From Alkalihalobacillus deserti (GTDB lineage Bacteria > Bacillota > Bacilli > Bacillales > Bacillaceae_D): a DNA stretch of 64,000 bases. Where the stretch lies: the NCBI RefSeq assembly GCF_020734105.1, contig NZ_JAJAFR010000008.1, positions 1-64,000 on the forward strand. Direction: 5' to 3'. A model generated the notes under the pieces. That model was not told the DNA's origin. It did not search any database and saw nothing but the letters and a program-made list of their open reading frames with translations. Made by a program: the position numbers and the translations under genes. Positions 40,357-48,723 of the stretch are shown one piece after another. The number at the start of each line of letters is the position of its first letter. The stretch's first letter is position 1.

Positions 40357-40381
40357 CAGCCCACCTCCTCCTTTAAAAACG

Positions 40382-40409
40382 AACTCATAACCAAAGTGGG
40401 CTATGAGTT
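40382..40409 (-). terminator. Hairpin between the two oxidoreductase genes
   Basis: AACTCATA / TATGAGTT stem with a 12-base loop; T-rich tracts follow on both strands (CGTTTTTA on minus). It lies in the 130-base gap between genes read in the same direction, so it is either an attenuator or splits the operon. Confidence 0.55.
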
Positions 40410-40488
40410 AGTTTTGATTTTGTAATGGTCGCGCTCATTTGTACAAATAGGTGATAAAAAGTCCTTTTTATCTAATTCTTTAATAGCT

Positions 40489-41646
40489 TTATTTGTTAAT
40501 CGGATGATTTTTTTCTTCTTCAATCTTTTTATTTAATTCAGCTAAGTATAACTCTTCATCAACTGGAAGCTCCACTTCTTTTCCTAACCAACTTGAAAGG
40601 TGTATCGCATTAGCCAATGCAACACCATGGATTCCATCACTACCAGGGGCAATTAACGGTGTACCTTCAACGATATTAGCAGCGAAATTTTCCAAAACAG
40701 CTATATGTTGAGCACCCCATACACTTTCAAATTCTAGCACTTCTTCACTGTATATGTCTGATAAGCCTTTACCTGTGAAAATCGTCATTACATCTGCCCA
40801 GCTCATGGTAGCGTTCATTTCGGGCTCAGGTATCTTAAGTCGTTTGATCGTAATTTTTTTGCTGTCATCAACGACGATTTTTCCTTTGTCTCCCAAAATT
40901 TCTAAGCGGTCCGTACCAAGAACGTCATGCGTTGCTGTAATAAATACACCCGTTGCACCATTCCCGTAGTCAAGCATCGTTGTTACTTCATCTTCAACGG
41001 CGATATTTCTTTGGTAGCCATATTTTACATTGGAATAAACTTTTTTAGGCATACCACAAATCCATTGAAGCAAATCAATTTGATGTGGTGCTTGGTTTAC
41101 AAGGACACCACCGCCTTCGCCGCCCCAAGTTGCTCTCCATGCACTTTGATCGTAGTAACCTTGTGGTCTCCACCATGTTGTAATAATCCAGTTTGTACGG
41201 CGGATATCGCCAATCTCATTATTATCAATAAGCTCTTTTAATTTTTGATAAAGTGGGTTTGTTCTTTGGTTAAAGAAAATACCGAATGTTAGCTCTGGTT
41301 TAGTTGCCGCAAAATCATTTAATTCTTTAACTTGTTTTGTGTAAACACCCGCTGGTTTTTCTACCAATGCGTGGATGTTTCTCTTTAGCGCTTCAATTCC
41401 CATCTCCGGGTGTAGGTAGTGAGGTACAGTCGTAACAACTGCGTCAACATTACCGCTCTCAAGCATATCGATGTAGTTATCGTAGAAAGGTACGTCTGGA
41501 TACTTCTCTGCACATAACTCTTTTTTAGCTGGATCAATGTCACATATCGCACCAATGACCATGTTTTTAACTTTTCCTTCTAATATAAAACCCGCGTAAG
41601 ATCCTCCTTGTGCACCTATTCCAATAATACCTAATCTAACTGTCAT
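40489..41646 (-). CDS. Gfo/Idh/MocA family oxidoreductase B
   Basis: 385-residue NAD(P)-dependent dehydrogenase: GIIGIGAQGGSYAG Rossmann motif, VEKPAGVYT with catalytic lysine, GGGVLVNQAPHQIDLLQW. Longer C-terminal tail than A. It follows TIM barrel B by only two bases and is probably co-translated. The repeated oxidoreductase plus TIM-barrel pair suggests oxidation of a sugar hydroxyl followed by isomerisation or cleavage. Confidence 0.88.
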   Translation of the reverse strand: MTVRLGIIGIGAQGGSYAGFILEGKVKNMVIGAICDIDPAKKELCAEKYPDVPFYDNYIDMLESGNVDAVVTTVPHYLHPEMGIEALKRNIHALVEKPAGVYTKQVKELNDFAATKPELTFGIFFNQRTNPLYQKLKELIDNNEIGDIRRTNWIITTWWRPQGYYDQSAWRATWGGEGGGVLVNQAPHQIDLLQWICGMPKKVYSNVKYGYQRNIAVEDEVTTMLDYGNGATGVFITATHDVLGTDRLEILGDKGKIVVDDSKKITIKRLKIPEPEMNATMSWADVMTIFTGKGLSDIYSEEVLEFESVWGAQHIAVLENFAANIVEGTPLIAPGSDGIHGVALANAIHLSSWLGKEVELPVDEELYLAELNKKIEEEKNHPINK

Positions 41647-41648
41647 AA

Positions 41649-42536
41649 TTAATTCTCCTCACTTTCTATTTTCCCAATAATTTCTAGAAGTGCCTCATAT
41701 TGAAGTTTATATCCACCTTCACCATCAAGCCCTTTGTTATCCTTAATCACTTCTGTTGCGTCTTCAAGTTCTAAATCCTTTAAGGAATCAAATAAAACAA
41801 GGTGCGGCTCAAGAGTTAAGAAGCCTTTGTAGCCGCTTCGGATAAACTGTGCCAACAGCTCAGGTATTTTCCCTTCACCAGTACCGCATACAACGTTTTC
41901 GCTATCTGTTGTTACAGCATCCTTAATGTGGATATAAACGATTTCATCTTTTAGCAAATCGTAACAAGCTTGTGTATCCTCTCCACATTGAACAAAATTA
42001 GCGAAGTCAAAAATCCCCTTGAAATATGGAGAAGCAACATCTGTCAAGATTTCATGACAGCGTCTAGCAATATCGCCGTAAATATCCTTTTCATTTTCAT
42101 GGACTAAAATAACATCATATTTTTCTGCTATAGTAGCATATTCTTTTAACTTGCTTATCACTTGCTCTTTATAATGATCTGCCTCCTCCCCCTTTGGTAT
42201 ATAAAAGCTGAATATGCGGATATATTTACAATCAAGTAGATTAGCAATTTGGCAAAGCGTGTCCAACATTGCCTTTTGTTTTACAAAACCTTCTTCATCA
42301 TTGACAAATACTTTCCCAATTGGAGATCCGATTGAAGAAACACTTATTCCTGTTTTTTTAAGTCGTGGCAGTACCTGTTCGTTTACCTCATCTACTGAAA
42401 AATCACCAATGTTTTTCCCATCAATTCCTCGCAATGAAATATAGTTCATACCTAGCTTAGAAACCACTTCAAGCTGAGTATTAAAATCTGACGAAATCTC
42501 ATCCGAGAAACCTGAAATCATTAAATCTTGATTCAT
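41649..42536 (-). CDS. Sugar phosphate isomerase/epimerase family protein (TIM barrel) B
   Basis: 295-residue TIM barrel like IolE-type enzymes: ILVHENEKDIYGD (Glu ligand), GIFDFANFVQCG (Asp ligand), YIHIKDAV (His ligand) and FLTLEPHL (Glu ligand) form the usual metal site. It is 55 bases after the AraC gene stop... in the same direction and two bases before Gfo/Idh B. Substrate unknown. Confidence 0.87.
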   Translation of the reverse strand: MNQDLMISGFSDEISSDFNTQLEVVSKLGMNYISLRGIDGKNIGDFSVDEVNEQVLPRLKKTGISVSSIGSPIGKVFVNDEEGFVKQKAMLDTLCQIANLLDCKYIRIFSFYIPKGEEADHYKEQVISKLKEYATIAEKYDVILVHENEKDIYGDIARRCHEILTDVASPYFKGIFDFANFVQCGEDTQACYDLLKDEIVYIHIKDAVTTDSENVVCGTGEGKIPELLAQFIRSGYKGFLTLEPHLVLFDSLKDLELEDATEVIKDNKGLDGEGGYKLQYEALLEIIGKIESEEN

Positions 42537-42591
42537 AAATGATTGTTCCTCCTTTTTAGTAGTATTAAAAGTTGCGCTACTATATTAATTA

Positions 42592-43443
42592 TTATCTAAG
42601 ACGTAATCGGCGATACTCTTTTGCCGTTACGCCTACTTTCTCACGGAAGTAACGACTAAAATGGGAAACGCTTTCAAATCCGCACTCATGTGCAATTTCC
42701 TTTAATGGTTTATCTGGCTCCACTTCAAGCAAATATTTCACTTGAGTTAACCGACATCCCATTACATACTCCATCACTGTAAACCCTGTCATTTCTTTAA
42801 ATACATGCGATACATAGGATTTACTTAAATTAAGCGCATCCGCAATCGAAACTAGAGTCAATTTTTTCATAAAATTCAGCTGGACATAAGTAGCTATATT
42901 TTCAGCATGCTCAGCTTTGTCTGTTTTTTCATTCGGGGTGATGGTGAATTCCTCATGACCTAGACGATGTACAATAATTAACACTTGTAATAACAACACT
43001 TTCATTTCTGTTTCAGGCTCGATGTTGTTCGATTCCGAAAGTTTTTTCAATTCAGCTAAACGACGAATCACATCTTCTAAACGTTTCGATTCCGTGTTTT
43101 CATTCGTTCGAATTAAACAGTGTTGCAATGTTTGAAACGCTTCTAGCAAATACATACTTCCCAATTCATTTAATACACCTTTAATCCACTGCGGTGAAAA
43201 ATGAATGACACTGCGAATATATTCACTATTTGGCCGAATATTAGGTCGATGAAGTGTCATGCCATCCATTAACAAAATATCCCCGGGTACTAAATCATAA
43301 ATTTGATTATGAATTAGATATCGACATGAACCAGCATGAAAAAAATAAATTTCATATTCTTGATGCGAATGATAGTCAAATGTGTATTTGCCATGTCCTT
43401 CTTGACCCTGAATTCGGTAATTTACCAACAGCGTTTCATTCAA
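42592..43443 (-). CDS. AraC-family transcriptional regulator with cupin domain
   Basis: 283 residues. N-terminal AraC-type cupin (YHSHQEYEIYFFHAGSCRYLI, LVPGDILLMDGMTLHRP) that binds the inducing sugar, and a C-terminal double HTH (LTLVSIADALNLSKSYVSHVFKEMTG, PLKEIAHECGFESVSHFSRYFREKVG). It heads the TIM/Gfo/Idh gene string on the same strand and probably controls it. A different type from the PocR-AraC at 29.8 kb. Confidence 0.9.
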   Translation of the reverse strand: MNETLLVNYRIQGQEGHGKYTFDYHSHQEYEIYFFHAGSCRYLIHNQIYDLVPGDILLMDGMTLHRPNIRPNSEYIRSVIHFSPQWIKGVLNELGSMYLLEAFQTLQHCLIRTNENTESKRLEDVIRRLAELKKLSESNNIEPETEMKVLLLQVLIIVHRLGHEEFTITPNEKTDKAEHAENIATYVQLNFMKKLTLVSIADALNLSKSYVSHVFKEMTGFTVMEYVMGCRLTQVKYLLEVEPDKPLKEIAHECGFESVSHFSRYFREKVGVTAKEYRRLRLR

Positions 43444-43919
43444 AATGAACCATTCCTTCCAATGAAACTATATTCATTATAGTAAATAAATGGTTGAACT
43501 TCATTACCTCAAACTGTCTATATTAGACTAGAAATTGACTGATAGTGCTTTTTTAAAAATAATTTCAGTAAACTCTTTTAATAAGATGTCCATTAAAATG
43601 GCTATTAAAACCCTTTTCTAAAATTGAAAAAGTTGTCTTTTACAGTTAAATGCTTCCTAGGACCTTGTACCAATAATTTTGATACATAATTTTCTACATT
43701 CACCTATTTTTTAACTTTTTCAAACCGATATCGATGTATTGTTAAGCCTCTACTATACCAGCTATATAAAAAGGAGAGTGAGTCAAAAGAAGGCTATTGA
43801 AAAAGGTCGATTTTCACCTTTTTCAATAGCCTTTAAACAATGAGTGCAGCAAGTTGCTGCTATAAGTGGGTTTCTAAATAGCAGGATCTCAACATTCCCT
43901 CTCTATTTTCACCTATCTA
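43444..43919. other. Intergenic region
   Basis: AT-rich upstream region of the AraC gene. Contains the hairpin at 43790-43833; no gene relic seen. The stretch after the hairpin (ATAAGTGGGTTTCT) repeats words found at about 36030, part of the same dispersed repeat. Confidence 0.45.
43790..43833 (-). terminator. Terminator of transporter 2, hairpin repeat variant
   Basis: Eighteen-base perfect arms AAGGCTATTGAAAAAGGT and complement, followed on the minus strand by CTTTTGACTC. About 90 bases beyond the transporter stop. Core related to the hairpins at 22.0 and 35.9 kb. Confidence 0.7.
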
Positions 43920-45398
43920 TTAAACTGCAGTAGGTGTATCATCCTTGTTTCCTTCTTCTTTAATTTTTGCAATAGCTTCTTGAACTTCTTCCATCTTTTT
44001 GCTGTCTAATGCATAGAATTTCATTGCAATAAGTGAAACAATTAATCCCAAAAGCGGTATACCGAATGCTAATAATAAAGTCATTGCAAGTAATGGAGTT
44101 GTCAAGGCATCCCCTATTTGCGGGAATTCATCTTTATATCCAATTAATGCCAAAGTAAAACCAACGATTGTTGGAGCTAAAGATGAAACTAACTTATCAA
44201 CAAAAGAGAAGACCGTTCCCAACATCCCAGGAATATAACGTCCAGTTTTAGAGGTTTCATAGTCTGAAATATCTGCAATCATAGGAATAACAAGCGCAGA
44301 CGGAAGACCACCAAAACCCATAGCTAACGTATATAAAACTAAAAATGCAACTGTTGTTATACCGATACTTTGAAGTGAGATCGTTGTCGGATCAATCACT
44401 AAGAACATTAGAATTAAAAGACTAAAAGCGATTAATGCAATCCACGTCGACTTGACTAAAGAATTTTTCAACCCTTTCTTTCTCGCGATTCCAACTCCTA
44501 TGAATGTAATCAAAACAGTTGGTACAACTGTAATTAATGATACTGTACCACTTAGAGCATAATCCCCGATTAAAATCCCAAATAACATTACGAGAATAAC
44601 CGGATTCCGTACGAGACTAAAAGCTAGTTTGTCAGTAGAAGCAGCAAGAACAAGCATTTGCATTGGTCTGCTTCCTTTTAGGATTGGCCAATAATCACGG
44701 ATTTTTGTTTCTGTACTTTTCTCTGCTAAACCATAGAATTCTTTTTGATCTTTGTTCCATATAGCCACTACAGCTAAAAGAGTAAATATACCAGAAAGAA
44801 TCATTGCGTAGGTGTTAAATTCAGTAAAGAACGACATCGTAAATCCTTCGTGCTTTACAACTAGATATGAAGAAACAACAACTTGACCACCAACAAAGAG
44901 AACTGTATTGTATATTCCGTCAAAAATAGCGAAAAGCGGGCGTTGCTTTGGGCTGTTAGTCAAAACGGTTTGAGCTGCTTTAGTCGTAGCCGTTTGAAAT
45001 GTATAGCCAATAATATATATGCCGTAAATAACAATAAAGAAAATCAACTGCAATGATGTTGGCAATAAATGCGTAACATTATACATAATTAATAAAGAAC
45101 TAGCCAAAATAATATTTCCTATAATCATCATTGGTCGGAATTTTCCGAATTTCGACTCGGTTTTATCAATGACATAGCCTACAATTGGATCCGTAAATCC
45201 ATCGAATACCCTCATTACTGTTAGTACAGTACTTACAATCACTACTGTTAGTCCAGCCACTCCTGTTGCATAATACGAAACAAACATGATAGCAAACATG
45301 TAGAGATTTGTTGCTGTGTTATTTAATGCAAATAACGCAATTTGCCACAGTTTCGCTGTATTATATTTGTTACCATTTTCCATTGTTACACTCGACAT
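43920..45398 (-). CDS. GPH-family sugar:cation symporter 2
   Basis: 492 residues, 12 hydrophobic helices. VFDGFTDPIVGYVIDKTESKFGKFRPMMIIGN is the family's conserved loop (only pieces quoted here), with the functional Asp residues present. Start ATG 45398 behind AAGGGGCG. About 400 bases upstream lie a promoter and operator matching those of gnd and uxaC, so this gene should be induced with glucuronate catabolism; GPH members such as GusB and UidB carry glucuronides. Confidence 0.9.
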   Translation of the reverse strand: MSSVTMENGNKYNTAKLWQIALFALNNTATNLYMFAIMFVSYYATGVAGLTVVIVSTVLTVMRVFDGFTDPIVGYVIDKTESKFGKFRPMMIIGNIILASSLLIMYNVTHLLPTSLQLIFFIVIYGIYIIGYTFQTATTKAAQTVLTNSPKQRPLFAIFDGIYNTVLFVGGQVVVSSYLVVKHEGFTMSFFTEFNTYAMILSGIFTLLAVVAIWNKDQKEFYGLAEKSTETKIRDYWPILKGSRPMQMLVLAASTDKLAFSLVRNPVILVMLFGILIGDYALSGTVSLITVVPTVLITFIGVGIARKKGLKNSLVKSTWIALIAFSLLILMFLVIDPTTISLQSIGITTVAFLVLYTLAMGFGGLPSALVIPMIADISDYETSKTGRYIPGMLGTVFSFVDKLVSSLAPTIVGFTLALIGYKDEFPQIGDALTTPLLAMTLLLAFGIPLLGLIVSLIAMKFYALDSKKMEEVQEAIAKIKEEGNKDDTPTAV

Positions 45399-45802
45399 AA
45401 TAATCGCCCCTTTTTTTCCTGGCGTTAGCCAATTTTGTAAATAATCAGAATCTCATTTATGAATACGTTTTCAATATTCATCTATATAAACTTGTTTTAA
45501 TGCAAACATCCTTTAGTTCATAATTAGTTCCTCTTTGGTTCAATAATTTTAAATGAGTTCAAATTTAAAAGATTAATAAAGTACTTTCAATATTTTCAAT
45601 CGATTAAAACCCTTATGGCGTAGCATGATCTTATTAAAATAAAGTTTAAAGCGAGAAGATTCATGCAATAACTAGTTGTTTAGTCATCACCCAATAAAGC
45701 TGATTAATCAACGAGACATATGATTAGAGATCATTACTGAAACGCTTTCATTAAGTGATATAATTAGACCATCTCCTTTAACTTACTTTAGTACTACTTT
45801 AT

Positions 45803-45825
45803 TAATTTGTTTGCGAAACAAACTT
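45803..45825. promoter_or_regulatory. ROK-type operator, transporter 2 (site 2)
   Basis: TAATTTGTTT-GCG-AAACAAACTT; the inner 7+7 bases are perfectly symmetric. Lies downstream of the TATTCT -10 by about ten bases. Confidence 0.8.
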
Positions 45826-45834
45826 ATTACTAAT

Positions 45835-45863
45835 AGAATATATGTAAATGCTTAATTTATCAA
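45835..45863 (-). promoter_or_regulatory. Sigma-A promoter of transporter 2
   Basis: TTGATA (45858-45863), 17-base spacer, TATTCT (45835-45840) on the minus strand; the same -10 as gnd and uxaC. The leader to the ATG is ~430 bases. Confidence 0.7.
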
Positions 45864-46603
45864 TCTTTTTTCAAAAATTATTTTTACTAATTTTCAACAG
45901 CTTTACATAAAGTTCATTGAAATTAGGATTGATATCCGTCCAAATTCCAATATAATAGCAATATTTCCCTCAATCATAGCAAAGCTTTAGATCCGATCAT
46001 CATTTTGTCATGAAGCCTATTATTCCATCTCCAAGGTTAAAAGGTATTAAAAAATTTGGACAACTTTAGCTAACTTTGGATGGTAGGAAAAAATAGAAAT
46101 GATGTCTTTTCTATCTGCATTTATATATGAAGTAATACAGCAAGCTAAAGTCAAACGTGAACTTTTCTATCTGCTGCATCGACTTACTAGCAACAAAGAT
46201 TTACTAGTTTTTTTCCTTATGTAACGTTTGAAAAATATATCCATTGTAGATTGAGTATTCCCAATTAGGTTGAACCATACTTGTTTCCTCCCTCATTTCG
46301 GTGTTCAACGATTTATTAATGTACTAAATGAATGAGAATGAAAATTTAAAATCATTACTGCAGATATCAATGCATATATAGAATCAACTTTCCCACTCAT
46401 TACATTGTCAATAAAGTTCATTGTGAACAGCTACCTTGATAAAATAATGTTTTCCTTTACCAGTTTCGCTATTAATCATCTTATCAACCATTTTATGAAC
46501 TAAAGATCAAACAATGTCGAATAGAAGAAGCTAAGATTCTATTAGAAGAGGTGCATAGGTCGAATAATATGAGGTCTCCAACTAAAGAATTTTTTTAAAA
46601 AAC

Positions 46604-46638
46604 ACTTGTTAATTTAAGCGCTTTCATTTAAAGTGAAA
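46604..46638 (+). promoter_or_regulatory. Promoter of transporter 3 with overlapping cre box
   Basis: TTGTTA, 17 bases, TAAAGT. The spacer holds TTTAAGCGCTTTCA (46613-46626), whose complement TGAAAGCGCTTAAA matches the CcpA cre consensus with one mismatch at the end. This suggests carbon catabolite repression. Confidence 0.6.
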
Positions 46639-46645
46639 ACATAAA

Positions 46646-46668
46646 TAATTTGTTTGGTCAACAAACTG
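46646..46668. promoter_or_regulatory. ROK-type operator, transporter 3 (site 3)
   Basis: TAATTTGTTT-GGT-CAACAAACTG; left arm identical to the other sites, right arm with three changes. About 40 bases before the transporter 3 ATG. Confidence 0.75.
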
Positions 46669-46707
46669 ATGTGAGCGTTTTAAAAAACGAATTTAGGGGG
46701 AAATGAA

Positions 46708-48174
46708 ATGTCAACATTATCAGTAAATAACCAAGAGAAGTACCATACGGCGAAGCTATGGCAAATAGGGTTATTCGCATTAAATAACACTGCTACAAAC
46801 ATTTATTTCTTTGTTATGTTTTTTGTTTCTTACTATGCGACAGGAGTTGCTGGATTAACAGTCGTTGTTGTAAGTATGATTATAACATTGATGCGCTTTT
46901 TTGATGGGATTACCGATCCGATCATTGGTTTTGTCATTGATAAAACCGAGTCGAAGTTCGGTAAATTTGGGCCGCTAATGGTTATAGGTAATATTATTTT
47001 AGCAGTGACCACTTTTATAATGTTTACATTTACACACATGCTTCCGGACTCACTACAGTTGCTCTTCTTCATAGCGATTTACGCCATTCATATTATTGGC
47101 TATACGTTTCAAACAGCATGTACAAGAGCGGCACAAACCGTATTAACAAATGATCCAAAGCAACGACCAATATTCTCGATTTTTGACGCTACGTATAACA
47201 GTATCCTGTTTACACTCGGTCAAATATTTATTGCCTCAGTTCTTGTTGCTAAGCATGGCGGCTTCTCAGAAGCATTATTTTCGGAATTGAAATATTATGC
47301 AATTATTATTTCTGCAATATTCACAATTTTAGCTGTTATTGCTATTAAGCCAAAAGATCGAAAAGAATACTATGGACTAGCCGATAATAATGTTAAAACG
47401 AGATTCCGTGATTATTGGCCAGTATTAAAAGGCAATCGTCCGTTACAAATGCTAGTTATCGCCGCTTCTTCTGATAAATTAGCAGCATCAATGACTAGGC
47501 AAGCTGCAGTTGGAGTTATGTTTTTCGGTATCATGCTAGGTGATTATGCATTAAGTGGTACGATTGGGTTAATTACATTAGCACCAATGTTACTTATTAC
47601 ATTTTTTGGAATTGGAAAAGCAAGAAAAATTGGCATGAAACGTGCTTTTGTTATGGGTACTTGGGCAGCTTTACTCTTATTTACTGTAACGATTGTTTAC
47701 TTGTTAATGATTGATACATCAACAATCTCCTTAACGAATATTGGATTAGTAACGGTTGTATTTTTAATCGTATACAGTTTAGGAATGGGATTCCAAGCGT
47801 TAACTGGAAACATGGTTATTCCGATGATTGCCGATGTTTCTGACTATGAAACTTATAAAACAGGTCGATATATTCCGGGGATGATCGCTACGATCTTCTC
47901 ATTTGTTGACAAATTTATCTCATCATTAGCGCCAGCACTTGTTGGTTTTGCAGTAGCGTTTATTGGTTTCCGTGATGAACTTCCACAAGTTGGGGATACG
48001 TTGACGACATCTTTGCTTGTGATGGCATTATTGCTAAAGTTTGGTGTTCCAATGTTTGGTTACATTTGTTCTATAATTGCAATGAAGTTTTATAAACTAG
48101 ATGATAAGGAAATGGAAGAAATTCAAACAGCTATTGCGGAGATCAAAGATCAGAAAAACAAAGAAGCTATTTAA
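46708..48174 (+). CDS. GPH-family sugar:cation symporter 3
   Basis: 488 residues, 12 hydrophobic helices, FFDGITDPIIGFVIDKTE and GKFGPLMVIGN family blocks. Paralogue of transporters 1 and 2, encoded on the opposite strand to transporter 2. ATG behind TTAGGGGGAAATG. Its promoter region carries both a cre-like box and the ROK palindrome, so it should be glucose-repressed and induced with the uronate genes. Confidence 0.9.
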   Translation: MSTLSVNNQEKYHTAKLWQIGLFALNNTATNIYFFVMFFVSYYATGVAGLTVVVVSMIITLMRFFDGITDPIIGFVIDKTESKFGKFGPLMVIGNIILAVTTFIMFTFTHMLPDSLQLLFFIAIYAIHIIGYTFQTACTRAAQTVLTNDPKQRPIFSIFDATYNSILFTLGQIFIASVLVAKHGGFSEALFSELKYYAIIISAIFTILAVIAIKPKDRKEYYGLADNNVKTRFRDYWPVLKGNRPLQMLVIAASSDKLAASMTRQAAVGVMFFGIMLGDYALSGTIGLITLAPMLLITFFGIGKARKIGMKRAFVMGTWAALLLFTVTIVYLLMIDTSTISLTNIGLVTVVFLIVYSLGMGFQALTGNMVIPMIADVSDYETYKTGRYIPGMIATIFSFVDKFISSLAPALVGFAVAFIGFRDELPQVGDTLTTSLLVMALLLKFGVPMFGYICSIIAMKFYKLDDKEMEEIQTAIAEIKDQKNKEAI

Positions 48175-48262
48175 TCTAATTAATTTCTAAAACGACGACA
48201 TTCAGACTGATAAATTACGTTAGGCGTAAAATTATGCCATAGACGGACTTGTACTTTTATAT

Positions 48263-48302
48263 TAACAGGCTCATACTTATGAGCCTGTTAATTGTATTTT
48301 GA
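48263..48302 (+). terminator. Terminator of transporter 3
   Basis: TAACAGGCTCAT / ATGAGCCTGTTA near-perfect stem with a tight loop, followed by ATTGTATTTT. Confidence 0.85.
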
Positions 48303-48329
48303 CCACTCCATTGACCTTATTAAAACCAA

Positions 48330-48548
48330 TTAATTTCTATCAACCAGTTCTTCATCTCGAATCATGACTGTCCAAACTAAGCCATCACTACTTATTTCAT
48401 AGTTTGTTGCTAAATCATACGTAATTGATAATTCATTATCACGCTTAAGCAATGTACTTTAAAATAACGGGGAACCATAACGACCCCAACCTGTAGTAGG
48501 ATCGAAGCCCGTGTCTGGTTCAGAACCAATCGATAGAATTAACTCTCC
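48330..48548 (-). pseudogene. ABC transporter substrate-binding protein (family 5, nickel/peptide type), fragment
   Basis: The minus strand reads GELILSIGSEPDTGFDPTTGWGRYGSPLF, then a TAA stop where Gln is expected, then STLLKRDNELSITYDLATNYEISSDGLVWTVMIRDE and a stop. This is the conserved N-terminal domain of NikA/DppA/OppA-like binding proteins. Start, lipoprotein signal and the C-terminal 80% are missing. The GFDPTTGWGRYG form is one I associate with nickel-type binding proteins, which fits the nickel enzymes next door, but the ligand is not proven. Confidence 0.75.
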
Positions 48549-48670
48549 TTATTCGATTGTAGTTCTCTTCCTGTTCCTTCATCTGAACTCATAGATTCAG
48601 AGCATCAGAGTAGGATCCTATTAACATATTCTCTGCCTTCCTCTAGAATCATTTTATAAAAGTTTCAAAT

Positions 48671-48714
48671 GGAAAGCTAAAAGGAAGTCTATAGAGACTT
48701 CCTTTTAGCTTTCC
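48671..48714 (-). terminator. Long hairpin ending the uronate operon
   Basis: Perfect 20-base arms GGAAAGCTAAAAGGAAGTCT and complement with a four-base loop, ten bases after the tkt stop. Confidence 0.85.
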
Positions 48715-48723
48715 TAACTATTT

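Larger units (their letters stand above)
45399..46707. other. 1.3-kb intergenic region between divergent GPH transporters
   Basis: Holds promoter and operator for each transporter (45803-45863 and 46590-46668) and a cre-like box at 46613. The middle (45870-46590) shows no gene or convincing relic; a short minus-strand-independent reading EEAKILLEEVHRSNN near 46530 is too short to call. Confidence 0.55.
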
